A stretch of 64,000 bases of DNA from Kingdonia uniflora (GCA_014058105.1 JACGCM010000560.1:6076001-6140000); one strand, 5' to 3'; shown: positions 1-12,544, counted from the first letter of the stretch. Notes: generated by a model not told the origin, from the sequence alone. Numbers and translations are program-made.

Positions 1-361
1 GGGGAGTAAACACTAAATCTCCCATTTAAAAATAATGATAACATTTATGTATTTCCATACGGGAGTTGTACTATGACGTATTTAGCTCGGACCTCCCCCA
101 TTAAAATAGCAGAAATTATAACATTACTTTATATTTTATCATAATTTGCTCATGTTTTTAATTATAACGAGAGTTATTGGTATATAACTGTGGTATAATT
201 GTAAAAGAGAATACAAAAAATAACGTGTTGTTATAACGGTAACAACAACCGTTATAGCAAAAGATATGTAACAATACATAACGGGTGTTATTTTTTAGAA
301 CGAAACAAGGCATATAACAGAACGGGCTCAAGGTGTTACCGTTATAACGGTGTTATACAGT
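1..361. other. AT-rich intergenic DNA, no gene seen
   Basis: No convincing reading frame. The stretch is rich in motifs built on TAACGG and GTTAT. They include a perfect 14-bp palindrome (ACCGTTATAACGGT, 338-351) and an inverted pair at 231-240 and 248-256. These could be the edge of an older DNA transposon, but no terminal repeats or target duplication could be assigned. Confidence 0.5.
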
Positions 362-500
362 TGTTATAGATAACCAAAAAAGGCTATCTTCTTGTAATTA
401 GTTTCTCTGAAAATATAAAGAGTTTCAACCTATCAATAAGATCTTACTCTTCTCTCTATCAATATTGTGATTAATTGATAGAATATGATATTATGCAACA
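362..500 (+). repeat. 5' terminal repeat of the TRIM-like element
   Basis: 139 bp, starts TGTTATAGATAACC and ends TTATGCAACA. The downstream copy at 1770-1908 has the same length and is about 85% identical by eye. Confidence 0.65.
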
Positions 501-924
501 TGTTATCAACACCTCAAGCTAGTGAATCAGAAAGGAAAATGAACTCTCCAAATCAACATTTTCCTAGAATTTTTAGTGTTGGGGAGAGGTATTTTTACCA
601 ATTTTATTATTTCTATATATTAATTGCTTGCTCTATGATATTGAATATCTAGATATGAATAAAAGGATTAATATATATATTTTTTGGATTAAAAATGCTA
701 TTTTTAGTGACATGTACGTCTCAGGGAGACGTCCCAGTCGCCGAGAAATTGGGCAGTTCACGGCCAAGAACCTTTTTTTACGGTATATTAGGTCATGCTG
801 ACGCCAGCAAATGGCTTTATTTTTTAATTGTATTTGATTTTTTTTAAAATTATTTATTACCTAATAATGACGTCATCAGATCCAGATCTAATTTTGGAAA
901 TTAGACTAAATAAGACCTGATCCA

Positions 925-1180
925 TTGCTGACGTGGCAGTTATACGTGTCAATGACACATGGCATACCATGTAGTAGTGGAAGGTGGGGTCCACCATACT
1001 GACGTAGCTGACACGTGTGTGACACGTGGTAGTACAGATTTGTGCCATATGACAGTCTTTTCAGGTGATACGTGGCAGTCCAAATTTTGGCCATATGGCA
1101 TCACAGTGGCATGTCATATGGCATGTCATGTGGCAAGGTGACACGTTGTACTTCTATTTAGGTGACAAGTGGCATATGGT
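925..1180. repeat. Cluster of TGACACGTGGCA-like motifs
   Basis: At least ten degenerate copies of a motif close to TGACACGTGGCA occur in about 250 bp, in both orientations (GACGTGGCAG, TACGTGTCAATGACA, ACACGTGGTA, GATACGTGGCAG, CATGTGGCAAGGTGACACG). The core ACGTGG/CACGTG is the plant G-box/ABRE core, so bZIP or bHLH binding is possible. It may equally be a decayed short-period tandem repeat inside the TRIM-like element. Confidence 0.5.
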
Positions 1181-1769
1181 TTGACTGGGTAACCCGGTCC
1201 AGGCCTGGACCCAGACTAAGCCAGACTGGTCTAGGATTGGTTCAGATACTTAATTGGTTCTAGAGAGCTTAATTTTTGGTCAAATTGAGTCAATTTTTTT
1301 TGAAACATTCCTATTGACTAGACCTACCCAATGAGGACTCATTTTTAATATGTTTTATAAAAATATTTTTTAATTTTATTTGGGAATGGGTGCCTTGTAT
1401 AGGAAAACTGACTCACTTATATGTGATATAAATACATGGATTAATACATATTTAAGTATCTTACGATAGCTAATATGATATTAATGGTATTCCCCAAGGA
1501 TACAAATTGAGGTTTTTATGAGGCAACGTATACGCGTCCACAACCCATATGAGGCATATAATTGCGTTCTTTCCTTGCGCAACTTTTATCCCTAAGGGGG
1601 TTTTGCCAGGCAGGGGTTTTAATGACGCAAGTCGTCCTGGTATGGAACACCCCAAGGGGGAGTATTAGGAGTTGGGTCCAGCCCAAGGTGGGAACCCAAC
1701 TGGGTCGGGGTGTCCTACTGGACTCATATCAAGCCCATAGACCATTGGGTTTATGGGGAGAGTTTGAGT

Positions 1770-1908
1770 TGTTATAGATAACCAAAAAGGGTTATCATCT
1801 TGTAATTAGTTTCTTCGAGAATACAGAAAGTTTTAACCTATTAATAAGATCTTAATCTTCTCTCTATCAACATTATGATTAACTGATAGAATAAGATATT
1901 ATCCAACA
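1770..1908 (+). repeat. 3' terminal repeat of the TRIM-like element
   Basis: 139-bp partner of 362-500, from TGTTATAGATAACC to ATCCAACA, with a purine-rich tract just upstream. Confidence 0.65.
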
Positions 1909-2202
1909 ATTCTGAAATATTTCATTTTTTATTATTTATTATTATTTTATGTTTTCTTAAAAAATTAACTGTCATATTAGCCCAAAAATCGTCAAATTTT
2001 TGAAATGTGGAATTATACTTTAATTCCATGATAATTTTTCACGACATACTACAAGGGAAATACTTACATATAGAAAAACCCCAAACCACAAATAATGGAT
2101 GTCGTTGTTTATTTGAGTACTTGTCCAGAAAGAAACTGAAAGACTTTCGGTTCTCTACAAAATGTTGGAAACTAGATTTATTGTGATACCACTAGCTATA
2201 AA
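1909..2202. other. AT-rich DNA between two elements
   Basis: Nothing recognisable between the TRIM-like element and the 5' LTR of element A. Confidence 0.5.
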
Positions 2203-2942
2203 TTTAGTGGCGTATTCCGCATCTCAAACTTATGCTTCATCTTCGAACTACATATGAACTTTCGATCTCACCAACAGAGCACATGGTACAAAAAGATTCA
2301 AGATAGCAACGTCAAGAAACAAATACAACACGAATTTCTCAACCAACACCACTCTTCCATGAGGCTCTTCGTGCTATTGGTTGAGAGCCGTCTTGTAATA
2401 GCTTATTTCGTACCTCAGACTCAAGATTCATCCTCGAACTCCTCAGCATACAGGAAGTACTACTAATGACATATTCGATATTCCTCAGTTCGAGTCATCA
2501 CTTTTGACTTCCACAACAATAATTTGATTTACGCAAGAGTACAATCATCAATAGAGCCGTTGTACAGTAACAAAGGTCAGGAAGTTATATTATCTGATCA
2601 AAGAATATCTTACATCTACTTTGTATCATCCATCATTAAGAATCTTAATGGTCATCAAACGGTCATATTATAAAACCTATATATAAGACCTGTGAACTAG
2701 AGATTACGGACAGGCAATTCTATGCAGAAGAATTCCTACTCCAGAAATCCAGAGATCCAGAGTACTCATTGTAATAACTAGTATTCTCAATAAGATATCT
2801 CTTTCTAAAATGCTCAAGAGAGGTCGTAGTTTTTAACCTATCCAAAGGTTTTCCACGTTAAATTGCTGTTTTAGTTCTTATTAACCTTTTAATTATATCT
2901 GGTGTAAAGGCTAAGTCTAGATCCCAAAATTAGGCTATTATA
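2203..2942 (+). repeat. 5' LTR of element A
   Basis: Aligns end to end with 16858-17605. The terminal dinucleotides have decayed: TTTAGTGGCG where the 3' copy has TGTAATGGCG, and ATTATA where the 3' copy has ATTACA. Divergence is roughly 12-15% by eye, so the insertion is old. Confidence 0.85.
2678..2686 (+). promoter_or_regulatory. TATA box in the 5' LTR of element A
   Basis: TATATATAA follows a conserved GGTCATATTATAAAACC stretch and is also present in the 3' LTR (17333-17340). It is the likely start region for the sense genomic RNA. Confidence 0.55.
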
Positions 2943-2960
2943 TTTGGTGCCGTCTGTGGA
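2943..2960 (+). other. Primer binding site, element A
   Basis: TTTGGTGCCGTCTGTGGA directly abuts the 5' LTR. Element B has the less mutated form TTTGGCGCCGTCTGTGGG in the same position, so this is the family's primer site with one substitution in the conserved GGCGCC core. Confidence 0.7.
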
Positions 2961-2961
2961 A

Positions 2962-4530
2962 ATGAAGTTCTCAAACCCATTATCTCAGAAACCGCTGATC
3001 ATCACCTTTCAAAAGATAATAGTTCAGGCAGTAGAAAATATCGTACTAGTAGATCTGCGAGCCACCTTAAATTCTAATACAGAAAGACGTGCTGCTTTAG
3101 AGCAATAGCTGACGAGTGTACATGATACACTAAAGGTTCTGCAGGGTCAACAAGTCACCGCCCAGAAGAATAAAGTAGTGCATCATGAAGGCTCACAAAT
3201 TTCCGTTCACGAAAGAATAGGACCTCCTCCAAAAGAGAATTACGTCGGAGGTGCACTTCGGTCTAACCATCATCAACAGGAATTGGAGCCCATCCCAATT
3301 CAGGAGGCCCACCAGGAAGTAAATGGCAGCCCAACTGGAGTTAGACAAATTGAAAATCTGCCTCGAACAGTTTGAGTCCCACTAAAAGATCGTCTAAGTG
3401 AAGGGTGTGACGACCATAATCCTGGAGAAGGATGCATCACCCGCCCGATCATCACAGCTCGACAATATATGACTCAGGAACATGTCGAGAGATGAATTAA
3501 AGAAACGCTCGAAGCTTAGACTCCAACGAAAGGAATTCATAACAAATTACAGAAGAGCCCGATCACACAGAAGTTGTTGGATGGTGAGGTCCCCACAAGG
3601 TTTCATACCCTGAAGATTTGAAAGTACAAATGAACTGATCCAGTGGAGCACGTCCAAGAGTTCCAGGACGCATTAGATCTACATTCCACATCCAACCACA
3701 TCCTATGCTGGCTCTTTCTAACCAGCTTATTAGGCGAAGCCTTACGGTGATTTTACACATTACACGAAGGGTCGATCACAACTTTCAAACAGTTATGCAA
3801 ACTCTTCGTCAAGAGTTACTCGTATATCTGAGATAAGGAAGAAAATCAATACATTCTTTTGAGCCTTAAGCTGATTCTAGGAGAGAAGCTTGAGACATTT
3901 ACTAAGAAGTTCCCAGAGTTAGCCCAAAAAGTAGATCGACTCGACCAGAAGATTACTATTTTGGCTTTCAGCAATGCTCTACTTGTTGATGAAAGAGCAA
4001 ATCCTCAATAAACCAATTACTCTGGAAGACATGATCGAAAAGGTCAACAGTTATATCGACCTGGAAAGAATGGTGTCTGACAGGAAAAAACCCTAGAAGT
4101 CAACATTAACAGCTCGAGATCAGTCAGCCAGCCAAGACATTAATCGTACTGCCGATCAGGGAGGAGACAGAAAACAAAAAAAATTTAACGACAGACGACC
4201 TAGAAAGGGGAATAATTTTCCTAGGCCCTGCCTTCCCATGATGAATGTGACCTTAGCCAACATTTATCCTATACTTCAGAAGGATCGTTTCTTCCAAAAT
4301 GTATAATATCTTCAACCCATTGAGAACAAGCCATATTGCATCTACCACAAGATCAGACATCATAAAGCAGAATATTATTTCACCTTACAGAGAATGTTAG
4401 AGTATATCTTTGCTGATGGGCGGATGCATGAGTACATTATAGACGTCGAAAGCTACAAGAACAAGAGTTACAAAATTCCGATAGATACTGTACAAACACT
4501 TATACCATATGCCACTCTGCCACTTCGTTG
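2962..4530 (+). pseudogene. gag: gag of element A (degenerate)
   Basis: Capsid-type Gag polyprotein relic. The first ATG lies 19 bp after the LTR. The frame can be followed with many stops and at least one frameshift. Landmarks shared with elements B and C are a helical N-terminus, a Gln-rich linker, the capsid core (HSTSNHILCWLF, then LGEKLETFTKKF) and the end motif KVNSYIDLERM. A basic stretch and a decayed zinc knuckle (YCIYHKIRHHKAEYY, second Cys lost) follow. No functional protein could be made. Confidence 0.75.
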
Positions 4531-4689
4531 AGATTCAAATTGTCAACCAATCGAACAGATTTTAGAGAAGACGGGTCCACCAATGTCACGACTTGTCCAT
4601 GAAAGACAAATAAGCTCGTTTATTTCCCATTTCCAGCTCTCAGCGAATAGTAATTTCTTTCGATGACTATGATGTTCGTCATATTAACT

Positions 4690-5130
4690 TTCCTCACCAT
4701 GATGCTTTTGTGATCATGCTAAAAATATGAAATATGGTGCTTCACATGATGATGATAGATATTGGGAGTACCATCGAATTACTTTTTCAAAGTACGATTG
4801 ATCAGATGGGGCTGGCCAACAAAGTACAGCTCAATGACATTGATATTTGTAGATGCAACGGATCTTAAGAAGAACGTATAGGAAAAATCATACTTCCTAT
4901 TATGGCTGAAACTGTACTGCTTGGCGTTGTCTTTTATATTATCAACACAAAATCCCATTATTTGGGTATAATGGGGCGCTGCTGGTTACACAATATGGGA
5001 GCTATCCCATCTAATCATTTGACACTGCAATTTGAGTGGAATGGCGGCATATAAGAGATCAAAGGAAGTCGGAAGCTCGCTTGAGCTTATAAAAACTCTG
5101 CTGTCATTATTCCAGAATCCTCATAGCCAT
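4690..5130 (+). pseudogene. Aspartic protease of element A (degenerate)
   Basis: Retroviral-type aspartic protease relic between gag and RT. The active-site loop reads MMIDIGSTIELLFQ, where the family has D-S-G-S; the DIGST form is a decayed catalytic triplet. The conserved C-terminal motif YLGIMGRCWLHNMGAIPS follows at about 4966. In-frame stops are present on both sides. Confidence 0.65.
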
Positions 5131-5289
5131 AGCTTGTATAACAATTATAGAGCACCATAGGAAAATTTATACTAAACTATACAGTACACTCTACATAGAA
5201 TAATCTGTCAAGCGCAGAAACAATAGAGTACGCTAAAATCAGTGGCAAAAAGCGAGGAACATACATTGGCATACTTTTACCACCAGCAG

Positions 5290-6763
5290 AATGAAATATC
5301 CTCATTCAGTTCCTCAAAGATAACAGTGATGTATTCGCTTGGACATTTCACGAGATGCCAGGTATCGATCACAATCTAGCTTGCCACAAACTCAATATAA
5401 AGGATAAAGCCGAAGCTGTCAAACAAAAGCAGAGGACTTTAGCACCGAGACTTCAAGAAGAAGTAAATAAAGAGATTAACAAACTCATCAAAGTTAGCTT
5501 ATCAGAAAGGCCAATTACCCAGAATGGATCTCGAACATTGTGGCAGTCCCAAAGAAGAGCGGCAAGATCAAGGTGTGCATGGATTTCACGAATCTCAACA
5601 AGCATACTCCAAAGGACAGCTTTCCACTTCCTATTATAGACCATATGATTGATTCTACTGCGGGACATGAACTGTCCATGATGGATGCCACATCAGGATA
5701 CAATCAGATACCTATGTTACCTGATGACCAAGAGAAAACAGCTTTGATTATAGAACATGGCTTATACTATTATAAGGTCATGCCTTTCGGTCTCAAGAAT
5801 GTTGGAGCCACTTATCAACGGTTGATGACACAAATGCTCAAAGATCACCTCGAAAAAACGATGGAGGTCTAAATTGATGATATGTTGTGTAAAAGCCTTA
5901 AAAAGGTGAACCATTTTACAAACTTGAGTAATACTTTCAAAATTCTCCATTTCTACAAGATGAGGCTCAACCATGAAAAGTACCTGCTCGGGGTCCAATA
6001 AAAAAAATTCTTGGGATACTTAATCAGTAAGAGAGGTATAAAAGCTAATCCAGATAGTATTCACGCTTTACTATCTATGCTTTTGCCAAAAACAAAGAAA
6101 GGCGTACAGAAGTTAGCAGGCAAGATCACCGCGATAAGTTTTTTTGCTTTAAAATTTTTAGATCGATGTCGATGGTTGTTCAACCTTTTATGTGAAGGGA
6201 CAACAAAATAGAAATCTAAAAAGGATCCCGAGATCAAGTAGACAATAGAATGTGAAGCAGCGTTTCAAGAGCTCAAACTTTACTTGGGATCACCTCCAGT
6301 GATGAGTACACCTCACAAAGGGGAAGAACTCATAATATATCTTACGGTTACCGATGAATCTTTAATTTCTGTCCTCATTTGACTTGGCGGGAAAATAAAT
6401 AAACCTGTCTATTTCATCAGTAAGACTCTCACTTCTGGAGTGTCCTGGTACACCAAGATCGAGAAATTTCTCTTAATTCTCATATACACAAAGCAAAAAC
6501 TAGGATAGTATTTTCAAGCACACTCGGTTTGAGTGGTGACAAATTACCCTTTACGAGAGATTTTTTCCAAACGGGAAAAGTATCGACGAGTACAAACATG
6601 GTCGGTCACTCTTGGCGAACGCAACATCTATTTTGAACCACGGTACTCTAAAAAGGGTCAAGCAGTAGTAGATTTCCTCGCAGATTTCCCATTAGAAGAT
6701 CCTGACTGGGAAGAAGACAGTACGGATGACAGTGAGGAACACTTCGAAGAAAAGTCAGACTAG
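5290..6763 (+). pseudogene. Reverse transcriptase and gypsy RNase H of element A
   Basis: RT would copy the element RNA into cDNA. The linker before RT reads TFHEMPGIDHNLACHKLNI. RT core motifs follow in order: VPKKSGKIKVCMDF, DSFPLPIID, DATSGYNQIPM and MPFGLKNVGATYQRLM. The catalytic Tyr of YIDD is replaced by a stop (TAA, 5870-5872, followed by IDDM). The thumb and connection (LISKRGIKANPDSI) continue, then the gypsy RNase H (KPVYFISKTL, TNYPLREIFS, KGQAVVDFLADFPLE). There are several further stops and one frameshift near 5530. Confidence 0.85.
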
Positions 6764-7180
6764 ATAAATCAAAAGGGATGGCACCCTTTAGCTGATGGAT
6801 CTTCCGAACATGTAGGGTCAGGTATCGGAATTGTACTTATCACACCTTCTAATGACATGATCGAGAAAGTAGTCAGGCTCAATTTTAAAGCAACCAATAA
6901 TGAGGCCGAGTATGAAGTATTGATTCACGATCTAGATATGGCTCTAGAGATTGGATTTTCAAAATTGTCTGTCTATACTGACTCATTACTCATTATGAGC
7001 TATTTCACAAAAAAGTTCCAGAAGAACGGAAAAATGGTCAACTACGCGGCAGCAGTAGCCGACAAAATGAGCAGATTAAAAAAAATTACTATTAAACATT
7101 TAATGTGGGGAGAAAATTGACATTCGAACTCTCTCGCATACCTGGCAGGAATACTTGGTACAGAAGTACATTATCTAAAG
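6764..7180 (+). pseudogene. Second, archaeal-type RNase H of element A
   Basis: An additional RNase H domain between the gypsy RNase H and integrase is a hallmark of Tat-lineage elements. Visible motifs are LADGSSEHVGSGIGIVL (Asp codon 6794-6796), TNNEAEYEVLIHDLDMA (catalytic Glu) and VYTDSLLI (catalytic Asp), with the MWGEN..HSNSLAYLAG tail. The catalytic residues are preserved, but in-frame stops occur before and after them. Confidence 0.75.
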
Positions 7181-7219
7181 ATTGAAGTATCTTCTACCCC
7201 CAGCATTAACACCATAAGC

Positions 7220-8512
7220 TCGAATTCTGTCAATACTGGGGGCATTGAAGAAGATGAGAACGATTGGAGACGACCTTACCTCAAGTATATTGGGAATAAA
7301 AATACATTTGACGGTGAACACACTATAGACCACACAGAGAAGAGACACGTACTTGATAATGTTAAGCGATACATCATAGACAACAGTCTCCTTTACAAAA
7401 TTTTGGTCGCAGGACCGTACCTCGAATGTTTGCCGAATAAAGCAGCTCAGAAATTCCTACACGAACTCCATGAAGGGACTTGTGGTTCCCATGAAGCGGG
7501 ATGATCTCTCACAAATCGAGCTCTTACTCAAGGAGTCTTTTGGCCCAAGGTGAAAGCTCAAGTCATCGAACTCGTAAGCAAGTGTGATGCCTACCGGAGA
7601 CATGACCTCCAAATTCGAGCCCCAGCCCTGAAACTCCATTCCAGCAACGTTGCTTGACCATTTAAAAGATGGGCCCTCGACCTCGTAGGGGAATTCCCCA
7701 TGGCACCAGGATAAAGGAAATGCCTCCTAGCAGCAAAGGATTACTTTACAAAATAGGTTGAAGCAGTCCCTCTATACCATACCTGCAAAGATGAAGTCAT
7801 CAAATTCATATGGGAAACTATTATAATCTAGTTCGGTTGCCTCCATCTCATTAGAATCGACAATGGAACCCAGTTCGTTGGCTCCAGGGTCGTTGAGTTC
7901 CTCAATCAATACCACATCATCTACTCCCCTTCAATTCCATATTACCCTCATGGAAATGGCCAGACAGAAATCATTAATCAAACTATAGTGGATGGGATCA
8001 AAATGTACTTGACAAAGAAGAAGGGAAATTGGGTTCAGGAATTACCACATGTCCTGTGGGCATATCGTACAACACCTCGGGTATCAACTGGATGTACGCC
8101 GTTCTTTCTAGCGTATGGTACAGAAGCAATCATCCCTACCCTATATCATCACCCAATATGCAACCATACAATGACGGATGAAGAGAATGAGTGCCAATTG
8201 GCATGTAGCATGAATTGTATCGAAGAAACTAGAGATAGAGAAATCATAAATTTGGGGAGATACCACCAAGCTCTATCCTGATCTTACAACAACCGCGTTC
8301 ATCACAGAGAGTCAAAAATTGAAGACATCGTGCTACGAGAAATTCCCAAACACAGAAAGGAAGAAAGCATTGGGAAACTGCTCGAAAACTGCGAAGGTCC
8401 TTTTGTTATTATAAAAAAAAGTAGCCTTTGTTCTTATGATCTCGTCACTGAATATGGCGATCGAATCCTCAATCCTTGGAACAAGAGGAGATTGAAATTG
8501 TATCGCCGATAA
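7220..8512 (+). pseudogene. Integrase of element A (degenerate)
   Basis: Joins cDNA ends to host DNA. The zinc-binding HHCC region (LHEGTCGSHEAG, then KCDAYRRH) has lost its last Cys to Tyr. The core has WALDLVGEFP (first Asp), RIDNGTQFVGS (second Asp, about 7858) and YYPHGNGQTEIIN (Glu). The well-kept stretch HVLWAYRTTPRVSTGCTPFF precedes the C-terminal part, which ends NPWNKRRLKLYRR at 8512. The Trp of the family motif WPFKRW is a TGA stop. Confidence 0.85.
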
Positions 8513-9189
8513 AAATCCATCACAGTGTAATTTTGTATAAATCAATCTATCATCTTGTATAACGATCTTGCATCAATGAAAGACTTATGTTCAGTCCAAA
8601 TACATCTGAGTACTTTTTACTATTTCATACAGTACTCTGTCTAACACCTTCATCGTACGTTAATCTTACACCAATGAAATACTTGTGTTCGATTGCCCTA
8701 CACTATAGTACTTTTCTAATATATCCAACAAGTACTTCTATATACAGGATACTGATTATTTGCTGCTATGGCCAAATTGATCATCTATTACATTACAGAT
8801 CATCTATCATATTACAAGTCATTTACTGCCATAGCCAAATTGATCATCTATTACATTATAGTTCGTTTGCTATTTTGGTGAAACTGATCTTCTATCACAT
8901 TAGATATCGTTTGTTGCTGCGGCCAAACTGATCATCTATTATATTACAGATCGTTTATTCCTTAGGCCAGACCGATCCACCACCTATGTACCTCTACGAT
9001 GGATAGCCACTAGAAAAGGCTAGTATAAAGGCTAGTATAAAGAACGATCCACCATCATCTATTATACAACAGATGTTCGACCAATGCAACATTATTGATA
9101 TAAGAAAAGGCTAGTATAAATCATCCTTCTAGACATTCCTATATTTATAAAATATACGCGTTAGTATACATAGCGCATCCCCTCAATCA
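8513..9189. repeat. Pol/antisense-gene spacer with about 43-bp tandem repeats
   Basis: This lies between the converging 3' ends of integrase and gene L. From 8771 to about 8990 a degenerate unit around GCCAAACTGATCATCTATTA recurs (starts near 8771, 8834, 8877, 8922, 8964), a period of about 43 bp with one longer step. Open frames here are a by-product of the repeat. Confidence 0.65.
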
Positions 9190-12100
9190 TTACTCCTCGC
9201 TAAAGCTATCACTCAAACTGTCACCTCTATTTGAATGTCCTGCAACGTCAGGTGTACAACGTGCGTACAACCGTGGACGAATGAACTCTGGAATCTTTCT
9301 AGTAACGATCTTCTTTCCATCTCTAACCATATGTTGTCTCAGGACCCCAATTTTGGCTACCATGGGACCTAGATACTCACACTATATCGCCTCCATGTCG
9401 CACTCTGAACTTTTTCCAATGACAATGAAATGCACCAGTTTGCTATCTTTTTCCAATCTCTGGAACTCTGACGCAAAGAATAAAATCACTACTATCATAT
9501 CTCTCTCATACATACTACCTGTTTCAATCTTTACCTGTTTAGGCATAATAAGCTCGCTGAGTTTAGCTTGAGCTTCCTGCAACAAAGTCTTCAAATGCTT
9601 GTACCGCTCCTCTACTGTATGCTTCTCAAACCGTACAACAGCATTCTGAGACTCCAACACTATCATAAACATATCCATATAATAGATTAGAGACAGTAAC
9701 CCCTCAAGTTCCACCTCACAACTCTCCCATTCTACCCTTCTTTCATCGAGACGTATCTCCGCCTGAAATAGGTCTGCATCTAGCATTGTCTTCGCATCCC
9801 TCAGTTTTGTATTTCCATCTAGGTGCTCTTAGGAATTTAACTTCAATCCAAGTATGATGTGCTTTAGCGTAGCTACTTTGTTCTAAGCAACATTTATATT
9901 TCCATTTTGTCTATTACGGGCCTCCTCCATCTTCTTTATCAAAGCGTTAGCGACTAGCCACAATACTTCGTACTCAGAAGCTTGCACTCGCGTCTCAGCT
10001 ACATCCTATTTGAGCATATTTACTTGGAATTGTAAGTCTTTCACATTCTTACCTTCCTCCTCAAGTAGTTTTGAGATTCAAACTTGAGCTGATGTCAACT
10101 CCGCTCCCTGCTGGCTCGAGCTACCTATCAATTCCACCTCTTTCTTTCTTATAATTTCCCTTAAATTCTCTATTTTTCTTATTTCATTGGCTAGATTTAT
10201 CTTTTTCTTCTTTAAATCCTTGGACAATCAAGCTCCAACTTCTCACTCTTCCACCACTTCCACCCTCATTCTTTCTACTAATTCAATAACACTTTTTAGT
10301 ACGACCTGACTTGAACTTAGCTCAGCGGTTAGCTGTTCATTATGGGCACGTAAAGCATCGCACTGACTTTGAACAACTACCAATTCCACCTGACATAGCT
10401 GTTTACATTCATAAACAATTTGATTGTACTAATAGATTACATCTCACAGTTTACAAATTTAAAACAAACATGGTATCTGAGTAATATCGATATACTATTT
10501 CATTCATCATCACAGAGAACAAATTTCATTTATGATCAATAACAGTATACATAGATCTAATACATATGCAAGGACGGTAAAGAAAACTGAGAGTACTCTA
10601 TTTTTGATTCTTCAAGGAATGAGAAGACTGCCCTTTATCTCTTGAACTCTTTCTGTTTATCGCTTGTAGATCTTTCAGAGTGGTAAAGGTCACCACCTCC
10701 TACAAACATTGTTTACGTTGTGATCAGGGTATTAGGCTTTCGACCTCCTCCTAACCCTCTTCTGATGACAGTTCCCTCGACCTTGGAATGGGATTGTCAC
10801 CTTTGGTAAACCACATATTCACTACCTTGGCATTCTCTACATCAAAATCCTTCCCACACCCCGTCATGAATTTCCTAAATTTATTCTCTACCCTAGACAG
10901 TTTTTTCCCATAAAATTTAATAACACTGTCTATGTGACGCTTATGCTCTGTTCGAGTAGCGACCTTTGCTCGCGACGGATATAAATGATCTTTCAATATC
11001 ATTTGTGCTTTATGCAGCCGCTGACGAGTGTCTTTTTGCAATACACCTAAAGCCCTCAAATCTGCTTCTACCTTCATTCGAACAACTATTTCTTTAGATA
11101 ATTGCGTTGCAAATGTCATTTTTTGACCCTCATGTTGCAATAACTCATTCTGTAACCCCTTTAATTCAACCTCTAATCAATTTTGAACCTCTATTTACTT
11201 TTTCCTTATCCTGAAAAATATAATTCTCATAGCCCTCCGATCCTACATAAAGCTAAACGCATCAGATAAAGGCATCACCCCATATAACAGACACACCAGC
11301 TCGAGCAGAACACTTTCTCGCCTCTAAACCATGACGATTATGTACTTATTGAACTAAAAACATAACTCGAGCTGGGTTCGGAACTACACCCCTCTCCTTC
11401 AAAAGCTCTACATAATCTTCCTTTAACCTTCATTCATTATCTACTTTGACCTCAAAATATTATGTCAGAGCTATTAACATACTTTGACACCTAGCCTTAT
11501 CACTCGAATCATTAAAATAGGTCAACTCTTTTAGTTTTTGAACTAATGACCCCCTTTTCTCTTCCATCCTTAACACCTCATCCCTTTCTATTTTTATCTT
11601 AGCATATATACATTAAATATCATATAGCTCTTTAAAAGTTTTTTCTAAATTCAACTTAAAATTCCTTTTCTCATATTCAGTTTTATTAAGTACCTATTGA
11701 ATACGATCCCCAAAATCCCTCACTCTACTCAATGGCCTCTCCAGTTCAGAGTTCATTTCTCTCAGTCGCTCTATATCCTACATAAATTACAAATATATTG
11801 CTATAATACAAACATTCGAGAAAAACATATTTCAAATATCACTCCAAATAAAAATAGTGTATGATTATACAGAGTACTTCATATCCAAATCAAGCGAGCT
11901 ACAAAACATAAGACAGGATACCACATAACCGTTAAAGGTTTTTGCTAATATCTACCATAGAGGGAGATTTCAACTTTTGCTCCAGAGGAGGAACTGTTTT
12001 CGTACATTCCACTAGAGGGTCCAATATTTGCTCAATAGATTGGACTGGCTCTATACGTCCTAAAGGTAGGTTTGACGCTTTCTCAGGCAAAACAGCCGCA

Positions 12101-12462
12101 TCATTAGTCATTTCTTCCTCTTCAAACGCTTAAGAGAGTACTATCTCCTCATATCTACCACTCCGGGCCAGTTCCACATCTTCCGTACTCAATCCAAAGT
12201 TATAATAGGATTTGATAAAGTAGTTTCTTTCCACTAAGGCTGCTGAAACCGAATTCGTAATATGCTTGTCATGCTTCGACGTAACACCCAACTTCTCTAC
12301 AACCATTGTAGCCTCTGCAGTCCTCTTCTCCTTCTCTAACAGGAGTTCATCTTCAAGCTCTTTCAAGCGAGCTGACTGAGCCTTGAACTTTACCCTCCTA
12401 GCACCAAACTCCTGGCTCCTCTTGTCCAAGCATTATCTTGCCCCCTTCAGTAACGTTGAGAG

Positions 12463-12544
12463 CTGCCAATACAAACAATAAAAAGGCAGAGTTAGTTCAA
12501 CTGATTTTCTTAGTTCGATCAATTAACAAGTTTTGAACACCTAC
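12463..12544 (-). other. Predicted intron 2 of gene L, element A
   Basis: Minus-strand donor ATG/GTAGGT and acceptor TTTGTATTGGCAG bound 82 bp, separating the variable region from the first coiled-coil block. Confidence 0.5.

Larger units (their letters stand above)
362..1908 (+). mobile_element. TRIM-like small LTR retroelement
   Basis: Two direct repeats of exactly 139 bp, each beginning TG and ending CA, bound a 1269-bp interior with no gag or pol. The 5' repeat is followed at once by TGTTATCAACACC, a degraded match (about 8 of 12) to the usual initiator-Met primer site TGGTATCAGAGC. The 3' repeat is preceded by a purine tract (GGGGAGAG, 1755-1762) a few bases upstream. No 5-bp target duplication is evident (acagt versus attct). 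Size and structure fit a terminal-repeat retrotransposon in miniature or an internally deleted element. Confidence 0.6.

Noticed and set aside
716..732. ACGTCTC/GAGACGT hairpin as a terminator or transposon end
   Set aside because: Arms of only seven bases in AT-rich DNA; no partner end found.
2198..2202. A 5-bp target duplication for element A
   Set aside because: The bases next to the LTR edges (ATAAA and GTAGC) differ; the nearby TAGCT pair is off the LTR ends.
8587..8931. Open frame of 114 codons after the integrase of element A
   Set aside because: Lies in AT-rich spacer and tandem repeats; periodic, no resemblance to any protein.
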